Shown here piece by piece: positions 17,076 to 26,276 of a DNA stretch of 64,000 bases; within the stretch, counting starts at the first letter, position 1, and each line of letters opens with the position of its first letter. Source of the stretch: Streptomyces sp. NBC_00287 (GTDB lineage: Bacteria; Actinomycetota; Actinomycetes; Streptomycetales; Streptomycetaceae); contig NZ_CP108053.1 of the NCBI RefSeq assembly GCF_036173105.1, forward strand, positions 7,688,001 to 7,752,000. The letters run 5' to 3'. A model generated the notes under the pieces. The model ran no database searches. It saw nothing but the letters and a program-made list of their open reading frames with translations, and was not told the DNA's origin. The position numbers were made by a program, and so were the translations under genes.

Positions 17076-18144
17076 GTGGCCAGGCCATGGGAGGTCACCT
17101 TGTCGGGGCGGCGCAGGGCCGTCGTGGTCACCGGGGCCAGCGGCGGCGTCGGCCGGGCCACGGCGGTGGCCTTCGCCGCGCGCGGCGACCGGGTCGCCCT
17201 GCTGGCCCGGGGACGCGAGGGCCTCGCCGCTGCGGCGGACGAGGTGCAGCGGGCGGGCGGTGAGGCGCTCGTCGTCAGCGTCGACATGGCCGACGCCAAG
17301 GCCGTCGACGACGCGGCACAGCGGGTCGCCGACGCTCCCCCACTGCCTTAAAGGCGTGGGGGGACCCCCAGGACGGATCGATGTGTGGGTCAACAACGCC
17401 TTCGCCGGGATCTACGCTCCGTTCACCGAGATCACCCCGGACGAGTTCCGGCGCGTGACCGAAGTGACGTATCTGGGCTATGTGTTCGGCACCCGGGCCG
17501 CGCTGCACCACATGCTGCCGCGTGACCGGGGCACGATCGTGCAGGTCGGCTCCGCGCTGGCGTACCGGGGGATTCCGCTGCAGTCCGCGTACTGCGGGGC
17601 CAAGCACGCGATCCAGGGGTTCAACGAGTCGCTGCGGTGCGAGCTGCTCGGCGAGGGCAGCCGAGTCCGTACGACGATGGTGCAGCTGCCCGCGGTCAAC
17701 ACCCCGCAGTTCGACTGGGTGTTGAACCGGCTGCCGGGCCGCGCGCGTCCGGTCGCGCCGGTGTACCAGCCGGAGGTGGCGGCGCGGGCGATCGTGCACG
17801 CGGCGGGGCACGGGCGGCGCAGGGAGTACTGGGTGGGCGGTTCCACGGCGGCGACCCTGATCGCCAATGCGGTCGTCCCCGGGTTCCTGGACCGCTACTT
17901 GGCGCGCACCGCCTTCGAGGCACAGCAGGACGAGGGGGAGCAGTCGGGGCCGGGGAACCTCTGGACTCCGGCGGACGGACCGCACGGTCGGGACTTCGGG
18001 GCGCACGGGCGCTTCGACGAGGAGTCGCACGCGGGGAGTTCGCAGGAGTGGGTGTCCCGTAACCGCGGGAGGATGGGCCGCGCGCTCACGGTCGGCGCAG
18101 GGGTGCTGGCCGCACGCCGGCTGACCCGACTGGCGCGCCGCTAA
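17076..18144 (+). pseudogene. short-chain dehydrogenase/reductase interrupted by a palindromic insert
   Basis: The N-terminal part (17076-17351) carries the Rossmann motif TGASGGVGRA and ends at TAA. The rest continues in another frame from about 17371: GRIDVWVNNAFAGIY, the catalytic SAYCGAKHAIQGF (YxxxK) and a full C-terminus to 18144. Between the last clean upstream codon (17331-17333) and the first clean downstream codon (17371) are 37 bases, one more than a multiple of three, containing a CCCCCAC/GTGGGGG palindrome. The coding frame was therefore shifted by an inserted short repeat. Unless ribosomes shift frame, no full SDR is made. The gene would be about 340 residues, an oxidoreductase of unknown substrate. 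Confidence 0.8.
17335..17369. repeat. short palindromic insert (CTCCCCCAC type)
   Basis: Left end CTCCCCCAC, a variable core with GCCTT/AAGGC pairing, then GTGGGGG and a GGGGGGACCCCC tail. It shares this architecture with the insert in katE at 37048-37086, which has the same left end and GGGGGCACCCCC at the right. It is a dispersed mini-repeat that enters coding sequence. Confidence 0.7.
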
Positions 18145-19232
18145 CCGATTCGGAACTCCTGCACCTCCTCCGCCCTGAGCGTCAGGCCGTGTCCGACGCC
18201 GCTGAGGGGGCGTACCGTGCCGCCCGTCGGGTCCAGGGCGCCGTCGAAGAACATGTCCTCCAGGCGGACATGGTCGTGGAACCACTCGATGTGGCGGAGG
18301 TTGGGGATCGCGGCGGCGGCGGCCGCGTGGGCGTGCGGAGCGCAGTGGGCCGAGACCTCCAGGCCGTGGGCCTGGGCCAGGGCTGCCGCGCGGAGGAACT
18401 CGGTCAGACCACCGCAGCGGGTGGCGTCGATCTGGAGGCAGTCGACCGCTCCGGCCGTGATCATCCGGGCGAAGTACGGGAGGTCGTAGCCGTATTCGCC
18501 CGCCGTCACGTCGCACACCAGCGCGTCGCGGACCAGGCGCAGGCCCGTCAGATCGTCGGACGACACCGGCTCCTCGAACCAGCCCACCTCGTGCTCGGCG
18601 AGGGCCCGGCCCACCCGGATCGCCTGTTTGCGGGTGTAGGCGCCATTGGCGTCGACGTACAACTCTGCCTCGGAACCGATCACTTGGCGTGCGGCATGGA
18701 CCCGGGACAGATCGCGGGGCACCGCGCGGCCCCGGTCCTCGCCGATCTTCATCTTCACGCGCGGGATGTGCTGTCCGTGCACCCAGCCGTTCAACTGCGC
18801 GGCCAGATGGGTGTTGTGGTACGTCGTGAAGCCTCCGCTGCCGTACACCGGGACGCGTTCCCGGCAGGTGCCCAGCAGTCGGGCGAGGGGGAGTTCCAGC
18901 AGGCGCGCCTTCAGGTCCCACAGGGCGATGTCCAGTGCGGAGATCGCGCACGCGGTGACTCCGGGGCGGCCCGCGTTGCGGATCGCCCGGCACATCGCCT
19001 CGTGCGCGCCGGGGATGTCCAGGGCGTCCCGGCCCTCGACCAGAAGTGCGAGCCGCTCACGCAGGAAGTCGCCGACCGCGGCCGGGCCGTACGTCCAGCC
19101 GGTGCCGGTCGCGTCGCCCGCCGTCACCTCGACGATCACCACGGTCGTGGAGTCCCAGGCCAGCGTGCCGTCGGCCTCCGGGGCGTCCGTCGGCACGGTG
19201 TAGACCGACACGACGGGCCGGTGGAGTTTCAT
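18141..19232 (-). CDS. mandelate racemase/muconate-lactonizing (enolase superfamily) enzyme
   Basis: 363 residues. The N-terminal capping domain is followed by the TIM barrel with KMK (Lys160, Lys162) on strand 2, metal ligands Asp194 (YVDANG), Glu220 (WFEEP) and Glu246 (TAGEYG), Asp269 (LQIDATRCGG) and His296 (SAHCAPH). This places it in the MR subgroup, with an Asp-His dyad and Lys general bases, so an acid-sugar dehydratase or racemase is likely. Its ATG overlaps the F420 oxidoreductase stop (ATGA), so the two are coupled and may share a substrate. Confidence 0.9.
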   Translation of the reverse strand: MKLHRPVVSVYTVPTDAPEADGTLAWDSTTVVIVEVTAGDATGTGWTYGPAAVGDFLRERLALLVEGRDALDIPGAHEAMCRAIRNAGRPGVTACAISALDIALWDLKARLLELPLARLLGTCRERVPVYGSGGFTTYHNTHLAAQLNGWVHGQHIPRVKMKIGEDRGRAVPRDLSRVHAARQVIGSEAELYVDANGAYTRKQAIRVGRALAEHEVGWFEEPVSSDDLTGLRLVRDALVCDVTAGEYGYDLPYFARMITAGAVDCLQIDATRCGGLTEFLRAAALAQAHGLEVSAHCAPHAHAAAAAAIPNLRHIEWFHDHVRLEDMFFDGALDPTGGTVRPLSGVGHGLTLRAEEVQEFRIG

Positions 19233-20194
19233 CGCTCACCCTGCTGGAGCTGCGGCAGCACCTTGGAGCGGTAGAAGTCGAAGAAACCGCGCTGGTCGGG
19301 GCCGATCTGATTGACGTAGACCCGGTCGAAACCCGCGTCGGCGAACTCCGCCAGCGCCGCCAGATGCTCGTCCACGTCGTCTCCGCACACCGAGCCCCCG
19401 CTCACCGTCTCCTCGGTGATCAGCGGCTCCAACTGCTCGAAGTGCTTGGGCGAGGGCAGGGTCTGGCCCATCTCACCGGGCAGGAACTGGTTGGACCACA
19501 GCCGGTGCACCGTCCGTACCGCCTCGTCGCGGTCGGTCCCGTAGCAGACCTTCGTCCCGCCGCTGACAGGCTTCGCGCCTCCGCCGCCCTTGCGGAACTG
19601 GGCCACCATGTCCTCGTCCGGGGCCATCGTGATGTACCCGTCGCCCACCCGGGCCGCGAGCGCCGTCGCCGCCGGGCCGAAGCCGGAGATGTCGATCGGG
19701 ACGGGCTCGTCGGGGACCGTGTAGAGGCGGGCGTTCTCGACCCGGTAGTGCGTGCCGTAGTGGCTGACCTCCTCGCCGGAGAACAGCCGGCGCATCACCT
19801 GGATCGCCTCCTCCAGCATCTCCATGCGCACCCGCGCGGGTGGCCAGACATGGCCGAGGATGTGTTCGTTGAGGGCCTCGCCGGTGCCGACGCCGAGCCG
19901 GAAGCGGCCGTTCGACATCACCGCTGCGGTGGCCGCGGCCTGGGCGATCACCGCTGGATGGATCCGTACGGTCGGGCAGGTCACGGCCGTCTCGACGGGC
20001 AGCGAGACCGCCTCCGAGATCGCGCCGATCACCGACCACACGAACGGGCTCTCGCCCTGCGCGTCGTTCCACGGGTGGTAGTGGTCCGAAATCCACAGCG
20101 ACTGGAACCCGGCCTGTTCCGCCATCCTCGCCTGCTCGACGAGATCGGCGGGCCGGAACTCCTCGCACGACAGGAAGTAGCCGTACTCGGGCAT
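19229..20194 (-). CDS. LLM-class F420-dependent oxidoreductase (G6PDH-like)
   Basis: 321 residues of the bacterial-luciferase TIM-barrel fold: EYGYFLSCEEF at the start, QSLWISDHYHPW, PAVIAQAAATAAVMSNGRFRLGVGTGEALNEH, then ISGFGPAATALAARVGDGYI. These match the F420-dependent glucose-6-phosphate-dehydrogenase-like subfamily. F420 use is inferred from subfamily. A GTTT-N14-GGGTAC promoter lies about 54-77 bp upstream, suggesting sigma-B-type stress control of this gene and the coupled enolase-superfamily gene. Confidence 0.9.
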   Translation of the reverse strand: MPEYGYFLSCEEFRPADLVEQARMAEQAGFQSLWISDHYHPWNDAQGESPFVWSVIGAISEAVSLPVETAVTCPTVRIHPAVIAQAAATAAVMSNGRFRLGVGTGEALNEHILGHVWPPARVRMEMLEEAIQVMRRLFSGEEVSHYGTHYRVENARLYTVPDEPVPIDISGFGPAATALAARVGDGYITMAPDEDMVAQFRKGGGGAKPVSGGTKVCYGTDRDEAVRTVHRLWSNQFLPGEMGQTLPSPKHFEQLEPLITEETVSGGSVCGDDVDEHLAALAEFADAGFDRVYVNQIGPDQRGFFDFYRSKVLPQLQQGER

Positions 20195-20247
20195 AGGGGG
20201 ACACCTCCGGGACTGCCGCGTGGGCGGCGGGACGGATCGCGGTCCGG

Positions 20248-20271
20248 GTACCCGGCGGCGGCACCGGAAAC
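20248..20271 (-). promoter_or_regulatory. sigma-B-type promoter of the F420 oxidoreductase operon
   Basis: Read on the minus strand: GTTT, 14 bases, GGGTAC, exactly the S. coelicolor sigma-B consensus GNNT-N14-16-GGGTA(C/T) as known for the family. It ends 53 bp before the ATG. Confidence 0.6.
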
Positions 20272-20356
20272 CGGGCTGCCCGCGGTGACGTTTGGCCGTC
20301 CTGACCAGGGGGACGCGGAAGGCTCCCGAGGTACGCCAGAGCGCCGGAGGCCCACT

Positions 20357-21910
20357 GTGAGTCGACCCCGCATCGTGATCGTCGGCGCCGGATTCGCCGG
20401 GTATCGGACGGCCCGTGTGCTGTCCCGGCTCACCCGGCACCGTGCGCGGATCACCCTGCTGAACCCGACCGACTACTTCCTGTATCTGCCCCTGCTGCCC
20501 CAGGTCGCCGCCGGCATTCTCGAACCGCGCCGGGTGACCGTCTCGCTCTCCGGCACCCTGCCCGACGTACGGCTGGTGCTCGGGGAGGCGGACGCCGTCG
20601 ACCTCGAAGGGCACACCGTGCACTACAGCGGGCCCGAGGGCGATCGCGGCACGCTCCCCTTCGACCGGCTGGTGGTGGCCGCCGGCAGCGTCAACAAGCT
20701 GCTGCCCGTCCCCGGCGTCGCCGAGCACGCGCACGGCTTCCGCGGACTGCCCGAGGCGCTGTATCTGCGCGACCATGTGACCCGGCAGCTGGAGCTGGCC
20801 GCCGCCGAGGACGATCCGAAGAGCTGCTCGGCGCGCTGTACGTTCGTCGTGGTCGGCGCCGGATACACCGGCACCGAGGTCGCCGCCCAGGGACAGCTCT
20901 TCACCGAGGCCCAGACCCGGCGCCACCCCCTCACACCCCGCTGGCTGCTGCTCGACATCGCCGACCGGGTCCTGCCCGAACTGGACGAACGGCTCTCCCG
21001 CACCGCCGACAAGGTGCTCCGCGAGCGGGGCGTCGACGTCAGGACGGGCACCTCGGTGAAGGAGGCCACGCACGGCGGAGTGCTGCTGAGCGACGGCGAG
21101 TTCATCGACACCCGCACGCTGGTGTGGTGCGTGGGCGTACGGCCCGACCCGCTCGTCGAGTCGCTCGACCTGCCCATGGAGCGCGGCCGGCTGCTGGTCG
21201 ACCCGCACCTCCAAGTGCCCGGCCGCCCCGAGCTGTTCGCCTGCGGAGACGCGGCGGCCGTACCGGATCTGGAGAAGCCCGGCTCGTACACCCCGATGAC
21301 CGCACAGCACGCCTGGCGGCAGGGCAAGGTCGCCGCCCGCAATGTGGCCGCCTCGCTCGGGATCGGGGAACGCCGTGCCTACCGCCACCGCGATATGGGC
21401 TTCGCCGTCGACCTCGGCGGAGTGAAGGCCGCCGCCAACCCGCTCGGCCTGCCCCTGTCCGGCGTGGCCGCCGGTGCGGTCACCCGCGGCTACCACCTCG
21501 CGGCGATGCCCGGCAACCGCGTCCGCGTCGCCGCCGATTGGCTCCTGGACGCCGTACTCCCGCGCCAGGCCGTCCAGTTGGGGCTCGTGCGGTCGTGGTC
21601 GGTGCCGTTGGACACGGCGTCGCCGGAGCTGGCACGGGTGCCGGGGAGCCTGGAGAAACCGGAGAAACCGGTGGAGGACCAGATGAACGAGCCTGCCAAG
21701 AACCAGCCCGGCGGCGAGCCCGCGAAGAACCAGCCCGGCGGCGAACCGGCGAAGAACCAGCCCGGCGGCGAACCGGCGAAGAACCAGCCCGGTGGCGAAC
21801 CGGCCAAGAACCAGCCCGGTGGGGAACACACCGAGCCCCCAGGCCCCGTCAAGCGCGAAGACATCCCGCCCGACCCGCGTCCCGACAGCTCCGCGGAAGG
21901 AGACTCATGA
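20357..21910 (+). CDS. type II NADH dehydrogenase-like FAD oxidoreductase with repeat tail
   Basis: 517 residues from a GTG after GGAGG. The FAD-binding GAGFAG at 9-14, the second Rossmann site VVGAGYTGTE near 175 and LFACGDAAAVPD near 297 define an NDH-2-like disulfide-reductase-fold flavoenzyme. The region NYFLYLPLLPQVAAGIL type is typical. Beyond about residue 435 the protein is atypical: a linker leads to five perfect EPAKNQPGG-type repeats and a Pro/Asp-rich end. It overlaps the transketolase gene by ATGA. It probably transfers electrons from NAD(P)H to quinone at the membrane. Confidence 0.88.
   Translation: MSRPRIVIVGAGFAGYRTARVLSRLTRHRARITLLNPTDYFLYLPLLPQVAAGILEPRRVTVSLSGTLPDVRLVLGEADAVDLEGHTVHYSGPEGDRGTLPFDRLVVAAGSVNKLLPVPGVAEHAHGFRGLPEALYLRDHVTRQLELAAAEDDPKSCSARCTFVVVGAGYTGTEVAAQGQLFTEAQTRRHPLTPRWLLLDIADRVLPELDERLSRTADKVLRERGVDVRTGTSVKEATHGGVLLSDGEFIDTRTLVWCVGVRPDPLVESLDLPMERGRLLVDPHLQVPGRPELFACGDAAAVPDLEKPGSYTPMTAQHAWRQGKVAARNVAASLGIGERRAYRHRDMGFAVDLGGVKAAANPLGLPLSGVAAGAVTRGYHLAAMPGNRVRVAADWLLDAVLPRQAVQLGLVRSWSVPLDTASPELARVPGSLEKPEKPVEDQMNEPAKNQPGGEPAKNQPGGEPAKNQPGGEPAKNQPGGEPAKNQPGGEHTEPPGPVKREDIPPDPRPDSSAEGDS
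21689..21823 (+). repeat. five tandem 27-bp repeats in the flavoenzyme C-terminus
   Basis: Five adjoining 27-bp units, each encoding EPAKNQPGG, differ by only a few silent third-position changes. The tract is in frame and gives a flexible Lys/Pro/Gly tail. Confidence 0.95.
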
Positions 21911-23754
21911 ACACCGCCGAACTCGTCGAACTGGGGCAGCAGTTGCGGGTGGACAGCGTGCGCGCCTCCGACGCCGCGGGGTCGGGGCATCCGACCTCGT
22001 CGATGTCCGCCGCCGACCTGATGGCCGTACTCCTCGCGAACCACTTCCGTTACGACTTCGACCGCCCCGCCCACCCCGGCAACGACCGCTTCGTGCTGTC
22101 CAAGGGACACGCCTCGCCCCTGCTGTACTCCGCCTTCAAGGCGGCCGGTGTCGTCGAGGACGCCGAACTGCTCACCTTCCGCAAGCTGGGCAGCGCCCTG
22201 GAGGGGCATCCCACGCCGCGGCGGCTGGAGTGGGTCGAGACGGCCACCGGGTCCCTCGGACAGGGGCTGCCGGTCGGCGTCGGGATCGCGCTCGCGGGCA
22301 AGCGGCTCGACCGTAGCGGCTACCGGGTGTGGGTGCTGTGCGGGGACAGCGAGCTGGCCGAGGGCTCCGTGTGGGAGGCCGCCGAGCACGCGTCGTACGA
22401 GCATCTCGACAACCTCACCGCCGTCATCGACGTCAACCGGCTCGGCCAGCGCGGCCCCACCCGGCACGGCCATGACCTCGACGCCTACGCACGCCGCTTC
22501 CAGGCCTTCGGCTGGCACACGGTCGAGATCGACGGACATGACGTCGACGCGATCGACCGCGCCTACGGCGAGGCCAGGTCCACCACCGGACAGCCCACCG
22601 CGATCCTCGCCCGCACCCTCAAGGGCAAGGGCGTCGAGTCCGTCCAGGACCGCGAGGGCCTGCACGGCAAGCCGCTGAAGGACGCCGACGAGGCCGTCGC
22701 CGAACTCGGCGGCCGACGCGACAACGTGATCCGGGTGCACGAACCGCCCGCCGCCCGCATGCTGCACTCCGTACGCACCGGCCACTTCGAACTGCCCAGG
22801 TTCGACAAGGGAGACGAAGTACCGACGCGGGACGCCTACGGCAAGGCTCTCACCGCGCTCGGCTCCGGACGCGGCGATGTCGTCGCCCTGGACGGCGAGG
22901 TCGGCGACTCCACCCGCGCGGAACTGTTCGCCAAGGAACACCCCGACCGCTACTTCGAGTGCTACATCGCCGAGCAGCAGATGGTCGCCGCCGCGGTGGG
23001 ACTCGCCGCGCGCGGCTGGGTGCCGTACGCCGCCACCTTCGCGGCCTTCCTCACGCGGGCGTACGACTTCGTCCGCATGGCCTCGATCAGCGGCTCCGGG
23101 ATCAATCTCGTCGGCTCCCACGCGGGCGTCGCGATCGGCCAGGACGGGCCCTCGCAGATGGGCCTGGAGGATCTGGCGATGATGCGTGCGGTGTACGGCT
23201 CGACCGTCCTGTACCCGTGCGACGCCAACCAGACCGCCCGGCTCGTCGCCTCGATGGCCGGGCTCGAGGGCATCCGCTATCTGCGCACCTCGCGCGGTGC
23301 GAGCCCGGTGATCTACGGCCCCGACGAGGAGTTCCCGATCGGCGGCAGCAAGGTGCTGCGCGCCTCGGCCGCGGACCGGATGACCCTCGTCGCCGCGGGC
23401 GTCACCGTGCACGAGGCGCTGGCCGCCGCCGACGCGCTGGAGCGCGAGGGCATCGCCGCCCGGGTGATCGACCTGTACTCGGTCAAGCCCGTCGACCGGA
23501 TCAACCTGCGCCGGGCCGCCGAGGAGACCGGCTGTCTGATCACGGTGGAGGACCACCACGAGGAGGGCGGCCTCGGCGACGCCGTCCTGGACGCCTTCCT
23601 CGACGGCCGCCCGGTGCCCCGGCTGGTGCGGCTCGCGGTCCGTACGATGCCCGGCTCGGCCTCCTCCGACGAGCAGTTGCACTCCGCGGGCATCGACGCC
23701 GAGTCGATCGCGGCGGCCGGCCGGCTGCTGGTCGCGGAGGCGATCGTGCCATGA
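21907..23754 (+). CDS. tkt: transketolase
   Basis: 615 residues. The TPP pyrophosphate region is GDSELAEGSVWEAAEHASYEHLDNLTAVIDVNRLGQ near 145-178. The pyrimidine-domain Glu lies in CYIAEQQMVAAAVGLA, and the C-terminal domain carries VITVEDHHEEGGLGDAV. Early SGHPTSSMSAAD and SKGHASP match transketolases. It is a second, operon-borne transketolase, coupled at both ends to its neighbours, so its role may be in supplying pentose phosphate under stress rather than primary metabolism; that is inference. Confidence 0.95.
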   Translation: MNTAELVELGQQLRVDSVRASDAAGSGHPTSSMSAADLMAVLLANHFRYDFDRPAHPGNDRFVLSKGHASPLLYSAFKAAGVVEDAELLTFRKLGSALEGHPTPRRLEWVETATGSLGQGLPVGVGIALAGKRLDRSGYRVWVLCGDSELAEGSVWEAAEHASYEHLDNLTAVIDVNRLGQRGPTRHGHDLDAYARRFQAFGWHTVEIDGHDVDAIDRAYGEARSTTGQPTAILARTLKGKGVESVQDREGLHGKPLKDADEAVAELGGRRDNVIRVHEPPAARMLHSVRTGHFELPRFDKGDEVPTRDAYGKALTALGSGRGDVVALDGEVGDSTRAELFAKEHPDRYFECYIAEQQMVAAAVGLAARGWVPYAATFAAFLTRAYDFVRMASISGSGINLVGSHAGVAIGQDGPSQMGLEDLAMMRAVYGSTVLYPCDANQTARLVASMAGLEGIRYLRTSRGASPVIYGPDEEFPIGGSKVLRASAADRMTLVAAGVTVHEALAAADALEREGIAARVIDLYSVKPVDRINLRRAAEETGCLITVEDHHEEGGLGDAVLDAFLDGRPVPRLVRLAVRTMPGSASSDEQLHSAGIDAESIAAAGRLLVAEAIVP

Positions 23755-24689
23755 GCGGAGACGACGACGTACGGACCGTGCGGGCCGGGCGGCGCACGGT
23801 CGAGGTGCACCGCTCCCAGAAGGTGCTCTTCCCCGGCGACGGCGGCACCAAGGAGTACACCAAGGGCGACCTGGTCGACTACTACCGGTCCGTCGCCCCC
23901 TTCATGCTGCCGCATCTGCGCGGCCGCCCCCTGATGCTGGAACGGCACCCGGACGGGCTCGGCGGGCCCAAGTTCATGCAGAAGAACACCCCCGACAGCT
24001 ATCCCGACTGGGTCACCCGCGTGGAGGTGCCCAAGGAGGGCGGCACGGTCTGTCACACCGTATGCGACGACACCGCCACCCTCGTCCTCCTCGCCGACCA
24101 GGCCTCCCTCACCCTGCACCGCTGGCTCTCCCGCGTCGGCCGTCTCGACCGGCCCGACCGGATGGTCTTCGACCTGGACCCGGCCGAGGAGGACTTCGGG
24201 CAGGTGCGCGAGGCGGCCTGGCTGCTGGGCGAGCTGCTGGACGAACTGCAGCTGCCCTCGGCCCTGATGACGACCGGCTCACGCGGACTTCATGTGATCG
24301 TCCCGCTGAACGGCCATCACGACTTCGACGAGGTACGGGAGTTCGCCCGCGACGTCGCCGACGCCCTCGCCGCCGCCCACCCGGCCCGGCTCACCACCGC
24401 GGCCCGCAAGAAGGACCGCGGCGACCGCCTCTATCTCGACGTCCAGCGCAACGCCTACGCGCAGACCGCCGTCGTGCCCTTCACGGTCCGTGCCCGGCCC
24501 GGCGCCCCCGTGGCCGTCCCCATCGACTGGACCGAACTGGACGACCCGGATGTGGACGCCCGGCGATGGACCATCGTCGACGCCGTGGACCAGGCCCGCA
24601 CCAACCCCTGGGCCGGGTTGCTGAGCCGGGGCCGCGCCCTCGGACCCGCCCGGCGCAGGCTCAACGCCCTCGATGGCAAGGGCACATAA
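23751..24689 (+). CDS. ligD: LigD-type non-homologous end-joining DNA polymerase domain protein
   Basis: 312 residues of the archaeo-eukaryotic primase-like LigD polymerase family: LTPEKVLFPGDGGTKEYTKGDLVDYYR-like start (here SQKVLFP), MVFDLDP with the two catalytic Asp near 143-145, LMTTGSRGLHVIVPL, and DRLYLDVQRNAYAQT with the third acidic residue. It is a stand-alone polymerase domain without ligase. In NHEJ such proteins fill gaps with ribonucleotides at Ku-bound ends; no ku gene is in the window. The ATG overlaps the transketolase stop. Confidence 0.92.
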   Translation: MSGDDDVRTVRAGRRTVEVHRSQKVLFPGDGGTKEYTKGDLVDYYRSVAPFMLPHLRGRPLMLERHPDGLGGPKFMQKNTPDSYPDWVTRVEVPKEGGTVCHTVCDDTATLVLLADQASLTLHRWLSRVGRLDRPDRMVFDLDPAEEDFGQVREAAWLLGELLDELQLPSALMTTGSRGLHVIVPLNGHHDFDEVREFARDVADALAAAHPARLTTAARKKDRGDRLYLDVQRNAYAQTAVVPFTVRARPGAPVAVPIDWTELDDPDVDARRWTIVDAVDQARTNPWAGLLSRGRALGPARRRLNALDGKGT

Positions 24690-24741
24690 AGTCACGGGTT
24701 TGGCCAACTCCCCTCGGGCCACTCGGCGTTCGAGGGGGACC

Positions 24742-25074
24742 ATGACTGATTCACACCACACACACAAGAAATCCCAACAGGAGACGGGCGGATCCCAGAG
24801 CGAGCCGACCCCGATGGAAGTACTGCGCCAAGCGCGCGCCCAGCTCGCCGAACTCACCGGCATGACCGCCGAGACGGTCTCGTTCTTCGAACAGACCGAG
24901 AACGGCTGGACGTTGGAGATCGAGGTCCTGGAACTGGCCCGGGTGCCCGACACGATGAGCCTGCTGGCCGGCTACCAGGTCGACCTCGACCGGCAAGGAC
25001 AGCTCACCGGCTACCGGCGTGTCCGCCGCTACGAACGCGGGCGATCCGACGCCCACAGGCCCGGCGGCCGCTAG
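24742..25074 (+). CDS. gvpO: gas vesicle protein GvpO
   Basis: 110 residues. A Ser/Gln-rich hydrophilic start is followed by the GvpO core: MEVLRQARAQLAELTGMTAETVSFFEQTENGWTLEIEVLELARVPDTMSLLAGYQVDLD. It is first in the ten-gene gas vesicle operon, as in other streptomycetes. GvpO is an accessory regulator or assembly factor in haloarchaea; its role here is not established. GAGGGGG precedes the ATG. The 52-bp upstream gap shows no clear promoter consensus. Confidence 0.93.
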   Translation: MTDSHHTHKKSQQETGGSQSEPTPMEVLRQARAQLAELTGMTAETVSFFEQTENGWTLEIEVLELARVPDTMSLLAGYQVDLDRQGQLTGYRRVRRYERGRSDAHRPGGR

Positions 25075-25118
25075 GTCATCCGCCCAACTCACCATCCAGA
25101 CAAGGAGGAACGGTCGGC

Positions 25119-25544
25119 ATGACCGTTGTCCCGGCACAACAGACCGGCGGATCGGGCGGCACCAGCGGCCTGTACGACGTCCTGGAGCTCGTCCTCGACC
25201 GGGGGCTCGTCATCGACGCGTTCGTACGTGTCTCCCTGGTCGGCATCGAGATCCTCAAGATCGACGTCCGGGTCGTCGTCGCCAGCGTCGACACCTATCT
25301 CCGCTTCGCCGAAGCCTGCAACCGGCTCGACCTGGAGGCCGGTCCGCGCAAGAGCCCGGGCCTGCCCGATGTGGTCGGCCAGATCACCGAGTCCGGCGCC
25401 CGCGGCAAGTCCAAGGGGGCGCTGTCCGGCGCCGCGCAGACCGTGTCCGACGCCTTCCGGCAGGCCCGCGAGGAGGGCGAGGCCGAACCCAGGCCGCGCG
25501 CCCGCAAGTCCACCGCGGCGCGTAGGAAGGAGGAGCAGGAGTGA
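25119..25544 (+). CDS. gvpA: gas vesicle structural protein GvpA
   Basis: 141 residues. Residues 18-65 (GLYDVLELVLDRGLVIDAFVRVSLVGIEILKIDVRVVVASVDTYL, given in part) are the conserved GvpA/J core that polymerises into the ribbed shell. After an EACNRLD motif comes a basic C-terminal extension typical of actinobacterial GvpA. The end overlaps gvpF by four bases. Confidence 0.93.
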   Translation: MTVVPAQQTGGSGGTSGLYDVLELVLDRGLVIDAFVRVSLVGIEILKIDVRVVVASVDTYLRFAEACNRLDLEAGPRKSPGLPDVVGQITESGARGKSKGALSGAAQTVSDAFRQAREEGEAEPRPRARKSTAARRKEEQE

Positions 25545-26272
25545 GCACGTATGTGTACGGCATCACCGCGAGCTCGCATCCCGCACTCCCCAAGGACATG
25601 ACCGGCGTGGGCGAACCGCCGCGCCCGGTACGGGTGCTGACGCAGGGCGACCTGGCCGCCCTGGTCAGCGAGGCGCCCGAGGGGCTGCGCCCCAAGCGCC
25701 GGGACCTGCTCGCTCACCAGAACGTCCTCGCCGAGACCGGCGCCGCCGGTTGTGTGCTGCCCATGCGGTTCGGCAGCGTCGCCCCCGACGACGACTCCGT
25801 CACCGGCGTTCTCGCCGAGCGTGCGGAGCACTACAAGGAACGGCTGCGGGCGCTGGACGGCACGGTCGAGTACAACGTCAAGGCCACGCACGACGAAGAG
25901 GCCGTACTGCACCGCGTGATGTCGCAGAGCCCGGAGATCCGCGCCCTGACCGAGAGCAACCGGCAGGCGGGCGGCGGCAGTTACGAGCAGAAGCTGCAGC
26001 TCGGCGAGATGGTGGTGGCCGCCGTCAAGGCCCGCGAGGCCGAGGATGCCGTCGAGGTCCTGCATGCCCTGGAACCCGAGGCGGCGGCGGTGAGTGTGGG
26101 CCCCGAGTCCACCGGCTGGCTCGTCAATGTCTCCTTCCTGGTGAACCGGGACACCGCCGAGGTGTTCCTGGCTGCCGTCGACGGACTCCGCAAGAGCCGG
26201 CCGCACCTGGAGCTGCGCGTCAACGGCCCGCTGCCGCCGTACAGCTTCGTCGAGCCCGGCACCAAGGAGTGA
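25541..26272 (+). CDS. gvpF: gas vesicle protein GvpF
   Basis: 243 residues of the GvpL/GvpF family: TYVYGITASSHP at the start, LTQGDLAALVSEAP, ETGAAGCVLPMRFGSVAPDDDSV, and a C-terminal HLELRVNGPLPPYSFVEP. GvpF binds GvpA and prevents premature aggregation during nucleation. GTG start overlaps gvpA. Confidence 0.93.
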   Translation: MSTYVYGITASSHPALPKDMTGVGEPPRPVRVLTQGDLAALVSEAPEGLRPKRRDLLAHQNVLAETGAAGCVLPMRFGSVAPDDDSVTGVLAERAEHYKERLRALDGTVEYNVKATHDEEAVLHRVMSQSPEIRALTESNRQAGGGSYEQKLQLGEMVVAAVKAREAEDAVEVLHALEPEAAAVSVGPESTGWLVNVSFLVNRDTAEVFLAAVDGLRKSRPHLELRVNGPLPPYSFVEPGTKE

Positions 26273-26276
26273 GGGC

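Noticed and set aside
21689..21823. Regular repeats as a possible CRISPR array
   Set aside because: Units adjoin directly without spacers and are in frame within a protein tail.
19229..21829. A minus-strand frame extending the F420 oxidoreductase far upstream
   Set aside because: The extension is antisense to the flavoenzyme and encodes low-complexity Gly/Val/Leu repeats mirroring its tandem repeats. The true start is the ATG at 20194.
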